A stretch of 64,000 nucleotides of DNA from Nocardioides acrostichi (GTDB taxonomy: Bacteria; Actinomycetota; Actinomycetes; Propionibacteriales; Nocardioidaceae), in contig NZ_JADIVZ010000014.1 in the NCBI RefSeq assembly GCF_015319165.1, forward strand, positions 29,323 through 93,322, given 5' to 3'. Below are positions 53,237-60,382 of this stretch, one piece after another. The notes beneath the pieces were generated by a model. That model saw only the letters and a program-made list of their open reading frames with translations, was not told where the DNA came from and did no database searches. Both the position numbers and the translations under genes were made by a program. Position 1 is the stretch's first letter. The number at the start of each line of letters is the position of its first letter.

Positions 53237-53901
53237 TCTGGTCTCATGGCTGCGTGACCCACCCAGCCCGCCCGCGCCGCCTCGCCGCCGGTCTGGCCCT
53301 CGCGGGCACCGCGAGCGCCGGCCTGCTCGGTGCGGGCGCCCTCGACCCGGTCGCCGCGGTACCGCGCGACGCACAGTGCCAGGTGCCGGGTTTCGCCACC
53401 CAGATGCGCAACGCGACCGCGGTGTTCACCGGCAAGGTGACCGCGGTGCACGTGGCCGACGCGTCGGGCTCCGACATCGGCCAGGAGCTCACCCACGAGG
53501 TCGAGGTCGACCTGGTCTACAAGGCCGCGCGAGTCACCATCGAGGCCGACGAGCAGGTTCTCACCACGCGCTCGGTGCGCGACACCTGCAACCTGGGGCG
53601 GCTCAACGTCGGCAAGAGCTACCTGTTCGTGGTCAAGGAGTCCGAGGGAGACTCGCCGCAACTGATCGCCACCGGCAACGGCGGCACCAAGCTCGAGACC
53701 GACGCCCGTGACGAGCGGGCTCGACGCCTGCTCGGCACACCGGTGTCGCCGGAGCCCACCAGCGAGACCAAGGCCGCCTTCGAGGCCCTCCCGGTCGACC
53801 CGCCGAGCACGCTGAGCCGTGCTGCCGCCCCGGGCGTCGCGCTCGTGCTCGTCGGTCTCTTGGGACTGGTGGTCACCCGTCGGCTGGGGCGTCGGGGCTG
53901 A
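53233..53901 (+). CDS. Exported, membrane-anchored protein with NTR/TIMP-like domain
   Basis: About 222 residues. GTG at 53233 overlaps the HAD stop; GTG at 53254 would give a neater signal peptide start (THPARPRRLAAGLALAG). After the signal, CQVPGFATQMRNATAVFTGKVTAV, VEVDLVYKA, DTCNLGRLNVGKSYLFVVK and NGGTKLETDARDE follow the order of tissue-inhibitor/netrin-like (NTR) OB-fold proteins, with the first Cys immediately after cleavage. The C-terminus is a single transmembrane helix (GVALVLVGLLGLVVTRRLG). Likely displayed outside the membrane; function unknown. Confidence 0.72.
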   Translation: MIWSHGCVTHPARPRRLAAGLALAGTASAGLLGAGALDPVAAVPRDAQCQVPGFATQMRNATAVFTGKVTAVHVADASGSDIGQELTHEVEVDLVYKAARVTIEADEQVLTTRSVRDTCNLGRLNVGKSYLFVVKESEGDSPQLIATGNGGTKLETDARDERARRLLGTPVSPEPTSETKAAFEALPVDPPSTLSRAAAPGVALVLVGLLGLVVTRRLGRRG

Positions 53902-53937
53902 GCCTCGCTGGCGCTCGCCGCTCGACCACCAGTGGGG

Positions 53938-54558
53938 TCAGAGGTACATGCCGCCGTGTTGGCCGCCCTGCTGTGGCCCGGGCCGGACGTCGGCATCCGG
54001 GCCGGCCTCGGGGTGCGGCATCCCCGCAGGCAGACCGCGACGCATCTGCTCGAACTGTGCGCGGGCGGCCATCTGCTGGGCGTAGATCGCGGTCTGGATG
54101 CCGTGGAAGAGCCCTTCGAGCCAGCCGACGAGCTGGGCCTGGGCGATGCGCAGCTCGCCCTCCGAGGGCGTGCCCTCGTCGGTGAACGGCAGCGAGAGCC
54201 GCTCCAGTTCCTCGACCAGCTCGGGGGCGAGTCCGGCCTCGAGCTCCGTGATCGAGGCCTGGTGGATCTCCTTGAGGCGCTGGCGGCTGGCCTCGTCGAG
54301 CGGCGCGGCCTTCACCTCCTCGAGCAGCTGACGGATCATGCTGCCGATCCGCATCACCTTCGCCGGCTGCTCCACCAACTCGGTGATGCTGCGCTCGGCG
54401 TCGTCCCGGTCGGCGTCGTCACCGTCGCCGCCCCGGCTCGCAGCGGCCATCGCCATCGCGGCGGCCGCCGGCATGGTGCCGAGCGGGGTGCCGTCGGGGC
54501 CGACGATCACCACCTGCGAGTCGTCGGCCGGGGGCTGGGGGGTCTGCTGCTCGGACAT
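53938..54558 (-). CDS. bpa: Bacterial proteasome activator
   Basis: A 206-residue protein (DUF2587) starting ATG 54556-54558. The conserved central helices are present: LVEQPAKVMRIGSMIRQLLEE (residues about 62-82), LKEIHQASITELEAGL, and QLVGWLEGLFHGIQTAIYAQQMAAR. It ends GGMYL; in Mycobacterium the C-terminal GQYL motif docks between proteasome alpha subunits, so the terminal Tyr-Leu here is functionally expected. Bpa forms a dodecameric ring and feeds unfolded proteins such as HspR to the 20S core without ATP. Implies this organism has a proteasome. Confidence 0.94.
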   Translation of the reverse strand: MSEQQTPQPPADDSQVVIVGPDGTPLGTMPAAAAMAMAAASRGGDGDDADRDDAERSITELVEQPAKVMRIGSMIRQLLEEVKAAPLDEASRQRLKEIHQASITELEAGLAPELVEELERLSLPFTDEGTPSEGELRIAQAQLVGWLEGLFHGIQTAIYAQQMAARAQFEQMRRGLPAGMPHPEAGPDADVRPGPQQGGQHGGMYL

Positions 54559-54753
54559 GACGCCCACCCTAGGGCGCGACTCCTGAGCCTGGATCCACCG
54601 CATCTCGCCTGCTGCGCGCCACCATCCGGGCGCGCTGGCTGCGTTGCCGCCGCTCGACGGCCCGCCGGCCCGCCTTCGCGACGGGCGCGTTGCCATCGCA
54701 ACCGCCTGGTGAGGCTCGCGACGCCGACCTTTCGGTCGATCCAGGCTGAGGGG

Positions 54754-55731
54754 TCAGGGGGTGAGCAGGATCTTGCCGGTGTGCGAGCCGGCTTCCATCA
54801 GCTCGTGCGCGGCACGTACGTCGTCGAGCGGCATGACCGTCTCGACGATGGGGCGGATCCGGCCCCGGCCGACGAGCGGCCAGACGTCCTCGACCACGCC
54901 GCGGCAGATCTCGCTCTTGCCCGCCACCGGGCGTGAGCGCAGTGCGGTGGCCGTGACCGAGCGCCGCTTCTGGAGCAGCGAGGCGATGTCGAGCTCGGCC
55001 TTGGCGCCGCCCTGCATGCCGATGACGACCAGCCGACCGCCGTCGGCGAGGACCGAGATGTTGCGGGCGAGGTACTTGGCACCCATGTTGTCGAGCACGA
55101 CGTCGACGCCGCGGCCCTCGGTGAGCGCCTTCACCTCCTCGACGAAGTCCTGCTCGTGGTAGTCGATGGCGGCGTCGGCGCCGAGCTCGCGGCAGAACTC
55201 GAGCTTGGCCGGGGTGCCGCCGGTCGTGAGCACGCGGATGCCGCGCGCGGTCGCGAACTGGATGGCGAAGCTGCCGATGCCGCCGGCGCCGCCGTGCACG
55301 AGCAACGAGTCACCCTCGCTCATGCCGGCGACCATGATGAGGTTCGACCACACGGTGGCCGCCACTTCGGGGAGTGCGGCGGCGGTGACCAGATCGACGC
55401 CGTCGGGCACCGGCATCACCTGCCCGATCGGGACGGCGACCGACTCGGCGTAGCCCCCGCCGGCCAGCAGGCAGGTCACCTGGTCGCCGACGGACCACCC
55501 CTCGGCGCCGTCGCCGAGCTCCTCGATGGTGCCGGAGCACTCCATGCCGATGGTCTCCGAGGCGCCGGGCGGGGGCGGGTAGAAGCCCTGGCGTTGGAGC
55601 AGGTCGGCCCGGTTCAACCCGGCTGCCGCGACCCGCACCAGCACCTCACCGGCACCGGGCTCGGGCGTGGGCACCTCGCCCACGCTCAGGATCTCGGGTC
55701 CGCCGGCTCCGTCGGCGATGACTGCGCGCAC
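54754..55731 (-). CDS. NADPH:quinone oxidoreductase (zinc-independent MDR, PIG3-like)
   Basis: A 325-residue medium-chain reductase from GTG 55729-55731 (MRAVIADGAGGPEIL). RVAAAGLNRADLLQRQGFYPPPPGAS spans residues about 33-58 and is typical of QOR/PIG3 proteins. Rossmann loop VHGGAGGIGSFAIQ near 145-158. The zinc ligands of alcohol dehydrogenases are absent. Reduces quinones or conjugated carbonyls with NADPH. Adjacent upstream gene (DUF6457) lies only 3 bp away. Confidence 0.92.
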   Translation of the reverse strand: MRAVIADGAGGPEILSVGEVPTPEPGAGEVLVRVAAAGLNRADLLQRQGFYPPPPGASETIGMECSGTIEELGDGAEGWSVGDQVTCLLAGGGYAESVAVPIGQVMPVPDGVDLVTAAALPEVAATVWSNLIMVAGMSEGDSLLVHGGAGGIGSFAIQFATARGIRVLTTGGTPAKLEFCRELGADAAIDYHEQDFVEEVKALTEGRGVDVVLDNMGAKYLARNISVLADGGRLVVIGMQGGAKAELDIASLLQKRRSVTATALRSRPVAGKSEICRGVVEDVWPLVGRGRIRPIVETVMPLDDVRAAHELMEAGSHTGKILLTP

Positions 55732-55734
55732 GGG

Positions 55735-56067
55735 CTACTCCTCCTCGCTCTCGTGATCGATCGTGTCGTCGTCGAGATCCTCGAGCTCGGGCAGGTCGTC
55801 ACCGGAGAGGTTCTCGCCGCGCGTGTCGGCGGGCTGGTCCCAGCTCTCCGCGAGCGCCTTCGCTCGGTCGGCCAGCTCCTCGACGACCTCGGGGGCGCCG
55901 CCCGCCTCGCCCGCGGCGTACCCGAGCAGGAACGCCGTGAGCGGGGCCGCGGGGCGCGCCACCTGGTGGGCGGCCAGCTTGGCGAGGTCGAGGACGAGCC
56001 CCTCGTCGACCTCGGCGTCGATGTCGAGCACGTCGCAGAGCTCGTCGATCCAGTCGTGCAGGTTCAC
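55735..56067 (-). CDS. DUF6457-like small protein
   Basis: A 110-residue acidic protein from ATG 56065-56067. MNLHDWIDELCDVLDID, VLDLAKLAAHQVARPAAPLTAFLLGYAAG and a following helix are the DUF6457 pattern; the C-terminal third is very acidic. The domain often accompanies or is fused to molybdenum cofactor guanylyltransferase, and mobA is the next gene upstream here, supporting a role in molybdopterin handling. Downstream 3 bp away is the quinone oxidoreductase. Confidence 0.8.
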   Translation of the reverse strand: MNLHDWIDELCDVLDIDAEVDEGLVLDLAKLAAHQVARPAAPLTAFLLGYAAGEAGGAPEVVEELADRAKALAESWDQPADTRGENLSGDDLPELEDLDDDTIDHESEEE

Positions 56068-56119
56068 ATCGGCCAGCGTGCCAGGTCGCCGGACCTGCCG
56101 CCATGACCGGGCCGGGGAT

Positions 56120-56704
56120 TCACCCGCGGGTCAGGTCGGCCCAGGTGTCGATGTCGCGGTGCTCGTCGTCCTGGCTCGGCACGTCGGCCAGGTCGAGCCG
56201 CGTCAGCAACTCGTGCACGGCCATGCCGTGCTGCTCCTCGTGGTCGGGGCGCACGGCGTCCAACCGATCGGTGCGGACGACGAACGCCAGCGGGTGCCGG
56301 CCCCGGCCGTCGACCAACCGGGCGCCGTCGTGGCCCTCGACCGCAACCCGCAGCCGGCGCCAGGTCGCGGGGGTCAGGTGAGGCATGTCGACCGCGACGA
56401 CCGCCACCAGCGTGGTGTGGCGCAGCAGCGCGTCGCGCCCGGTGAGCAGTCCGGCGACGGGGCCGCCGTGGCGCGGATCCTCACGGGTGAACGTGACCGG
56501 GCGCTCGAGCGGGGTGGGGTCGCCCACCACCACGACCTCGCGGGCATCGAGCAGCGCGTCGAGGGCGTGCTCGACCAGTCGTCGTCCGCGGTACTCGACC
56601 AAGGCCTTGTCGGCGCCGTCGAGCCGGGCTGCGGTGCCGCCGGCCAGCACCACGGCACTGAAGTCGGTGCCCGTGCCGCTCTCGCTCGCCTGGCTCCCAC
56701 TCAC
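56120..56704 (-). CDS. mobA: Molybdenum cofactor guanylyltransferase
   Basis: A 194-residue nucleotidyltransferase from GTG 56702-56704. FSAVVLAGGTAARLDGADKALVEYRG, the LAGGxxxRxGxxK signature with the catalytic Lys, occupies residues about 15-40; DPRHGGPVAGLLTGRDAL and VVAVDMPHLTPATW (metal-binding Asp) follow. It attaches GMP to Mo-molybdopterin. Two genes on the same strand downstream, DUF6457 and the quinone reductase, look cotranscribed. Divergent from a nitrilase-family gene. Confidence 0.88.
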   Translation of the reverse strand: MSGSQASESGTGTDFSAVVLAGGTAARLDGADKALVEYRGRRLVEHALDALLDAREVVVVGDPTPLERPVTFTREDPRHGGPVAGLLTGRDALLRHTTLVAVVAVDMPHLTPATWRRLRVAVEGHDGARLVDGRGRHPLAFVVRTDRLDAVRPDHEEQHGMAVHELLTRLDLADVPSQDDEHRDIDTWADLTRG

Positions 56705-56760
56705 CCCTCCAGTCTGGCAGCCGGTCGAGCGCCCGGCGACGGGACTGGCACAGTGGAGGG

Positions 56761-57537
56761 ATGAGTGTGCTGCGGATCGCACTGGTGCAGGCGGCGTCCG
56801 GTCTCGACCCGGTCGAGAACCGGGGTCGGCTGGCGTCGCTGGTGCCCGCCGACGCCGACCTGGTGGTGCTCCCGGAGGCGTTCGCCCGCGACTTCGGCGA
56901 GGCGGGGTCGGACGTGAGCGCGTTCGCGGAGCCGGTGGACGGCCCGTTCGGCACCGAGGTCAGCGACGTGGCGTCGGCTCGTGGCTGCGCCGTGGTCGCC
57001 GGCATGTTCGAGGCGGGTCCAGACGCCGAGCGACCGTTCAACACGGTGCTGGTGCGCGGCCGGGTCGCCGCGGAGTACCGCAAGATCCACCTCTACGACT
57101 CGTTCGGCTACCGCGAGTCCGACCGGCTCACGGCCGGGTCGCTCACCCCCGTCACGGTCCGGCTCGACGGCGCGTGGGGAGCGTTCACGATCGGGCTGAT
57201 GACCTGCTACGACCTGCGCTTCCCCGAGCACGCTCGGGCGCTGGTCGACGCGGGCGCCGATCTCATCGTCGTGCCTGCCGCGTGGGTCGCGGGCGAGCGC
57301 AAGGTCGACCACTGGCGCACGCTGCTGCGCGCCCGGGCGATCGAGAACACCGTGTTCGTGGCCGCCGCCGGTCAGCCCGCGCCCCGCTACACGGGTCACT
57401 CGATGGTGGTCGACCCGCTGGGCGACGTGCTCGCCGAGGCGGGGGACGACGCGACCGTCGTGCGTGCCGAGATCGACCCCGAGGTCGTGGCCCGGGCGCG
57501 GCGCACCAATCCGTCGCTGGCCAACCGCCGGCTGTAG
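56761..57537 (+). CDS. Carbon-nitrogen (nitrilase-family) hydrolase
   Basis: A 258-residue amidase. The catalytic triad is visible: Glu in LVVLPEAFARDFG (about residue 40), Lys in YRKIHLYDSFG (about 109) and Cys in LMTCYDLRFPEHAR (about 146). Relatives (Nit1/omega-amidase type) hydrolyse deaminated glutathione/mycothiol-like or alpha-keto amides. ATG at 56761 gives MSVLRIALVQAAS, the usual first strand. Followed by a membrane protein gene 10 bp downstream. Confidence 0.92.
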   Translation: MSVLRIALVQAASGLDPVENRGRLASLVPADADLVVLPEAFARDFGEAGSDVSAFAEPVDGPFGTEVSDVASARGCAVVAGMFEAGPDAERPFNTVLVRGRVAAEYRKIHLYDSFGYRESDRLTAGSLTPVTVRLDGAWGAFTIGLMTCYDLRFPEHARALVDAGADLIVVPAAWVAGERKVDHWRTLLRARAIENTVFVAAAGQPAPRYTGHSMVVDPLGDVLAEAGDDATVVRAEIDPEVVARARRTNPSLANRRL

Positions 57538-57547
57538 CCTCCTGGCC

Positions 57548-58732
57548 GTGTCCCGAGCCGCTCCCCGCCGCCGCGCCGAGACGCGGCGACGCTCGCGGTC
57601 CTCGACGCGGGCCACCGAGCCGGCGGCGAGCCGCCAGCCCACCGTCGAGCCCAGCGAGCAGCCCAGCGAGCAGCCCAGCGAGCAGCCGACGGGCGAGCCC
57701 GTCGCGCCGGTGTCGAGGACCACATCGTGGCGCGGGCGGGTCGGCGCGCGAGTCGACTCGGTGTCGGCGTCGCGGATGCCGCTGGCCGCCTGGTTCGTGC
57801 TCGTGGTCGCCGCCGCCGCGGCGTTGGGCTGCGCGGTGGTACCGCTGGGTCCGAGTTGGCTGGGGTTGGCCGGGTCGGTCGCCGTCGTCGCGGGGTATTC
57901 CTGGGCGCTGGCCGCTCGCACGGGCGGACGCCCCGTCGTCTTCGGCGCCGTGGCGCTCGCGCTCGGGATGGCTGCCGCGCTGCTCGACGACGACCGCGCG
58001 CGCACCGGCGCCGCAGCGGCGACCTGCGTGATCGCGGCGGTGCTGGCGGTCATGGTCACGGTTCCGGCGCGGCAGTTCCGGCACGCGGTGCGCGAGGTGC
58101 TCGTGGCGGGTGTCGTCGCGTCGGTGGGTGCGCTGGCCGTCGTCGGTTTCGCGCCCACCATCGACGTGACCCGGTTCGAGTTCGCCACCCTCGGCCTGGC
58201 GCTCGTCTCGGCGTTCGTGCTCGTCTACCGCCTCGGTGCGGGGCTCCACGGGCTCGGACGCCGTGGCGCGGTCGCCGTGGTCTCGGGGGCCGTGCTGATG
58301 GTGGTGATCCTGGCCTACGCCGAGCTGTTGCGCCGCTACGGCCCGGCCGGCGCCGTCGACTCGCTCCTCGAGGGGGTGCGGTGGACCCGTGAGCACCTCG
58401 GTGCCTCTCCGCGACCCATCATCGCGGTCCTCGGCGTGCCCGCCCTGGCCTGGGGCTGCCACATGCGCGCCCGTCGGCGGCAGGGCTGGTGGGTGTGCGC
58501 CTTCGGTGTGGCCGGTACCGCGCCGCTGGCGGACTCGCTCGTCACCCCCGGCGTCGCCGTCGGCGAGGCCGTGCTCGCCGATCTCTACGCCCTGCTCGTG
58601 GGCCTGGTCATCGGCTACGTGGTGATCCGGCTCGACCTCGCCCTCACCGGCCCCCGCGGGAGCCGCGCCCGCCGGGCCGAGGCGGAGGGCGCCGTCCGCC
58701 CGGAGCCGGCGCGGTCGCAGGCGCTGCTGTGA
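57548..58732 (+). CDS. Polytopic membrane protein, unknown
   Basis: A 394-residue protein from GTG 57548. The N-terminal about 80 residues are cytosolic and very basic (RAAPRRRAETRRRSRSSTR), then contain a Glu-Gln-Pro-Ser repeat from a 12-bp DNA repeat. About nine hydrophobic segments follow (for example LAAWFVLVVAAAAALGCAVV and VISGAVLMVVI-like stretches), with two charged loops, HAVREVLVAG and MRARRRQGWWVCAF. Ends with a basic tail. I do not recognise the family. Context (nitrilase upstream, TB7.3-like downstream) gives no clear hint. Confidence 0.75.
   Translation: MSRAAPRRRAETRRRSRSSTRATEPAASRQPTVEPSEQPSEQPSEQPTGEPVAPVSRTTSWRGRVGARVDSVSASRMPLAAWFVLVVAAAAALGCAVVPLGPSWLGLAGSVAVVAGYSWALAARTGGRPVVFGAVALALGMAAALLDDDRARTGAAAATCVIAAVLAVMVTVPARQFRHAVREVLVAGVVASVGALAVVGFAPTIDVTRFEFATLGLALVSAFVLVYRLGAGLHGLGRRGAVAVVSGAVLMVVILAYAELLRRYGPAGAVDSLLEGVRWTREHLGASPRPIIAVLGVPALAWGCHMRARRRQGWWVCAFGVAGTAPLADSLVTPGVAVGEAVLADLYALLVGLVIGYVVIRLDLALTGPRGSRARRAEAEGAVRPEPARSQALL
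57649..57684 (+). repeat. 12-bp in-frame tandem repeat
   Basis: Unit gcccagcgagca, three exact copies, coding QPSE repeats in the N-terminal tail of the membrane protein. Confidence 0.95.
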
Positions 58733-58749
58733 CTCGCGACGCGCGAGTC
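58731..58749 (+). terminator. Perfect hairpin at the end of the membrane-protein gene
   Basis: gactcgcg-acg-cgcgagtc, an 8-bp perfect stem that begins within the TGA stop codon. No U-tract follows, so it is a hairpin-only terminator candidate, common in high-GC actinobacteria. Confidence 0.6.
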
Positions 58750-58784
58750 GGGAGTACCCCTCGGTAACGACTAGCGTCGAGCGC

Positions 58785-59015
58785 GTGGCACGTGAACAGA
58801 CAGCCGAGATCGTGGCCGAGATGGTCGCCAACGTGATGTCCGTGGCCGTCGAGGCCGGCGACGTGGTGGCGACCGGTGACACCGTGGTGCTGCTGGAGTC
58901 GATGAAGATGGAGATCCCGGTGATCGCCGAGGTGGCGGGGACCGTGACCGCTGTGCGTGTCAGCGCCGGTGACGTCGTCCAGGAGGGCGACCTGCTGATC
59001 ACGCTGCGCAGGTAG
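58785..59015 (+). CDS. Stand-alone biotinyl/lipoyl carrier protein (TB7.3-like)
   Basis: A 76-residue single biotinyl domain from GTG 58785. LLESMKMEIPVIAEVAGTV contains the biotinylation motif ESMKM; flanking AEIVAEMVANVMSVAV and VSAGDVVQEGDLLITL complete the barrel. Very close in layout to the Mycobacterium tuberculosis biotinylated protein TB7.3 (Rv3221c), as I remember it. The motif has ESMKM in place of EAMKM, as in TB7.3. No carboxylase genes lie beside it, so its carboxylase partner, if any, is elsewhere. Confidence 0.9.
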   Translation: MAREQTAEIVAEMVANVMSVAVEAGDVVATGDTVVLLESMKMEIPVIAEVAGTVTAVRVSAGDVVQEGDLLITLRR

Positions 59016-59050
59016 CGGAGCCCCGCCCGCCCTTCAAAGGGGCGAAAGTG

Positions 59051-59138
59051 TGGCAGAGGGGGCGGGATTCGAACCCGCGGTAGGTCTCCCTACGACCGCT
59101 TTCAAGGCGGTTCCGATCGGCCACTCCGGCACCCCTCC
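59051..59138 (-). tRNA. tRNA-Ser(UGA)
   Basis: On the minus strand from 59138 to 59051 (88 nt with encoded CCA). Acceptor GGAGGGG pairs with CCCCTCT (one G:U); anticodon loop CTTGAAA gives TGA; a variable arm of serine type (cgtagggagacctac) and T-loop GGTTCGAATCC are present. 35 bp after the TB7.3-like gene, convergent. Confidence 0.95.
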
Positions 59139-59221
59139 TCGGCATCGTGCAGCCGACCCGACCGTGATCGGGCCCGTCGCGGACGCCGTCCCCGATCGTA
59201 GGACAGCCCCGATCGGGTGCC

Positions 59222-59701
59222 ATGATCGCCGGCGTGAACGACCCGCAGCTGCCCCCGACCACCCTCTACCGCCTCGACCCGCGGGCCGCGGCGGGCGTGA
59301 TGGGTCCGGCGCTGGTGCTGCTGGCCGTGGTCGTTCTCGCCGTCACGCTCGCGGTGGCCGCCACGGGTGGTCCGCCGGACCTCATCATCGTCGTGGTCGC
59401 GCTCGGCCTGATCGGCATCTTCACCCTCGGGTGGTGGCTGCGCGCACGGGCCTGGGTGCTGCGCGTCGACGACGACGGATACACCGTGCGCCTGATCCGC
59501 AAGGCCGGGGTCAAGCACGCCGCGTGGTCCGAGGTCCAGGAACTCGCCACCGCGAGCCCGCGCGAGATCCCGGTGGTCGTGCTGCACCTGGTCGACGGGG
59601 GCACGACCACGATCCCGGTGCAGATCCTGGCCACCGACCGGGAGCAGTTCGTGCGCGATCTGGGTGCGCGCCTGAACGCCAGCCAGCGTCGTCCGCGGTG
59701 A
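59222..59701 (+). CDS. Membrane protein with PH-like C-terminal part
   Basis: A 159-residue protein; ATG at 59222 (GTG at 59234 also possible). Two adjacent transmembrane helices (VMGPALVLLAVVVLAVTLAVA and LIIVVVALGLIGIFTLGWW) are followed by a cytosolic beta-rich domain: WVLRVDDDGYTVRLIRKAG, HAAWSEVQELATASP, VVLHLVDGGTTTIPVQIL, typical of actinobacterial bacterial-PH-like membrane proteins. Function unknown. It lies between two tRNA-Ser genes. Confidence 0.75.
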   Translation: MIAGVNDPQLPPTTLYRLDPRAAAGVMGPALVLLAVVVLAVTLAVAATGGPPDLIIVVVALGLIGIFTLGWWLRARAWVLRVDDDGYTVRLIRKAGVKHAAWSEVQELATASPREIPVVVLHLVDGGTTTIPVQILATDREQFVRDLGARLNASQRRPR

Positions 59702-59780
59702 TCCCGCATCTGACTTCCGCCGCGCCCGCGGGAGGCGATTCGGCCCTCCGGAGCAGGTCTTGTAGCCTGAGCGCGGCTGA

Positions 59781-59875
59781 GGAGGCGTCGCCTAGTCCGG
59801 TCTATGGCGCCCGCCTGCTAAGCGGGTTGAGGAGTGATCCTTCTCTCGCGGGTTCAAATCCCGCCGCCTCCGCCA
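59781..59875 (+). tRNA. tRNA-Ser(GCU)
   Basis: 95 nt with encoded CCA. Acceptor GGAGGCG pairs with CGCCTCC; anticodon arm CCCGC-CTGCTAA-GCGGG gives GCT; long serine-type variable arm (ttgaggagtgatccttctct); T-arm GCGGGTTCAAATCCCGC. Confidence 0.95.
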
Positions 59876-60011
59876 CTGCTTCGGCCCCCGGTCGCTCCTC
59901 GTGTGGAGCCCGGGGGCTGCGGCTTCTCCACAGCTTTCGAGGCCTTCGCGGCGGCGGTTGCGGAGGTGTCTAGACCCCTTGTGACCTGGGGTGACACCGG
60001 TCATCTCGTCG

Positions 60012-60036
60012 ATTGCACATTCCTGCATTGCAGATT
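60012..60036. promoter_or_regulatory. Direct repeat upstream of the secreted-peptide gene
   Basis: ATTGCACATT (60012-60021) and ATTGCAGATT (60027-60036) are direct repeats with 15-bp period in the 258-bp gap after tRNA-Ser(GCU). They are markedly A/T-richer than the region, so an activator-binding site for the peptide gene is plausible. Distance to the ATG is about 100 bp. Confidence 0.5.
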
Positions 60037-60090
60037 TATGAGCCGTGACGGGTGCTGCGTCTCGCGCGTTGGGACGGCATAGTCACACCT

Positions 60091-60113
60091 ACGGGTTCTG
60101 GCGTAGAACCCGT
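60091..60113 (+). promoter_or_regulatory. Perfect 9-bp hairpin/palindrome before the peptide gene
   Basis: ACGGGTTCT-ggcgt-AGAACCCGT, perfect arms, ending 8 bp before the Shine-Dalgarno (GAGGGG) of the secreted-peptide gene. Could be a protein operator or a leader RNA hairpin. Confidence 0.7.
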
Positions 60114-60133
60114 GAACGATCAGAGGGGCAACC

Positions 60134-60271
60134 ATGAAGCACTTTCGCAGAGCAGCGCTCGTCGCGGCGTCCGTCGTGATGAGCATCGGTCTGGTCGGCA
60201 TCTCTGCGCCGGCTCAGGCTGACACCAGTTGGGGCACCAACGACACCAGCTGGGGTTGCGGAAGCTGCTAA
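60134..60271 (+). CDS. Tiny secreted peptide precursor with DTSWG repeat
   Basis: A 45-residue precursor, ATG at 60134 after GAGGGGCAACC, TAA at 60269-60271. The first 29 residues are a textbook signal peptide: basic MKHFRRAA, a hydrophobic core (LVAASVVMSIGLVGI), and SAPAQA as cleavage site. The mature part is only 16 residues, DTSWGTNDTSWGCGSC: two DTSWG repeats separated by TN, then CGSC with two cysteines that could form a disulfide. Convergent with an HTH regulator 111 bp downstream. Not a known bacteriocin class to me; no modification enzymes or immunity gene are adjacent. A signalling or surface peptide is an inference. Confidence 0.82.
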   Translation: MKHFRRAALVAASVVMSIGLVGISAPAQADTSWGTNDTSWGCGSC

Positions 60272-60332
60272 GGGCGCGGTCGCCGCGGGGCCACCGCTTT
60301 CTCACCATTCCGCAGTACTCGGTTCTACGAGG

Positions 60333-60355
60333 GGGACGCCACGGAGCGTCCCTTT
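60333..60355 (+). terminator. Rho-independent-like terminator of the peptide gene
   Basis: GGGACGC-cacgga-GCGTCCC (60333-60352) followed by TTTCG. Lies 61 bp after the peptide stop and 28 bp before the end of the convergent regulator gene. Confidence 0.8.
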
Positions 60356-60382
60356 CGTCATTTCGAGACGACGAGCGCGGTC

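Noticed and set aside
60134..60271. Lanthipeptide or other modified bacteriocin precursor
   Set aside because: The precursor has a Sec-type signal peptide rather than a leader peptide, and there are no modification, transporter or immunity genes nearby.
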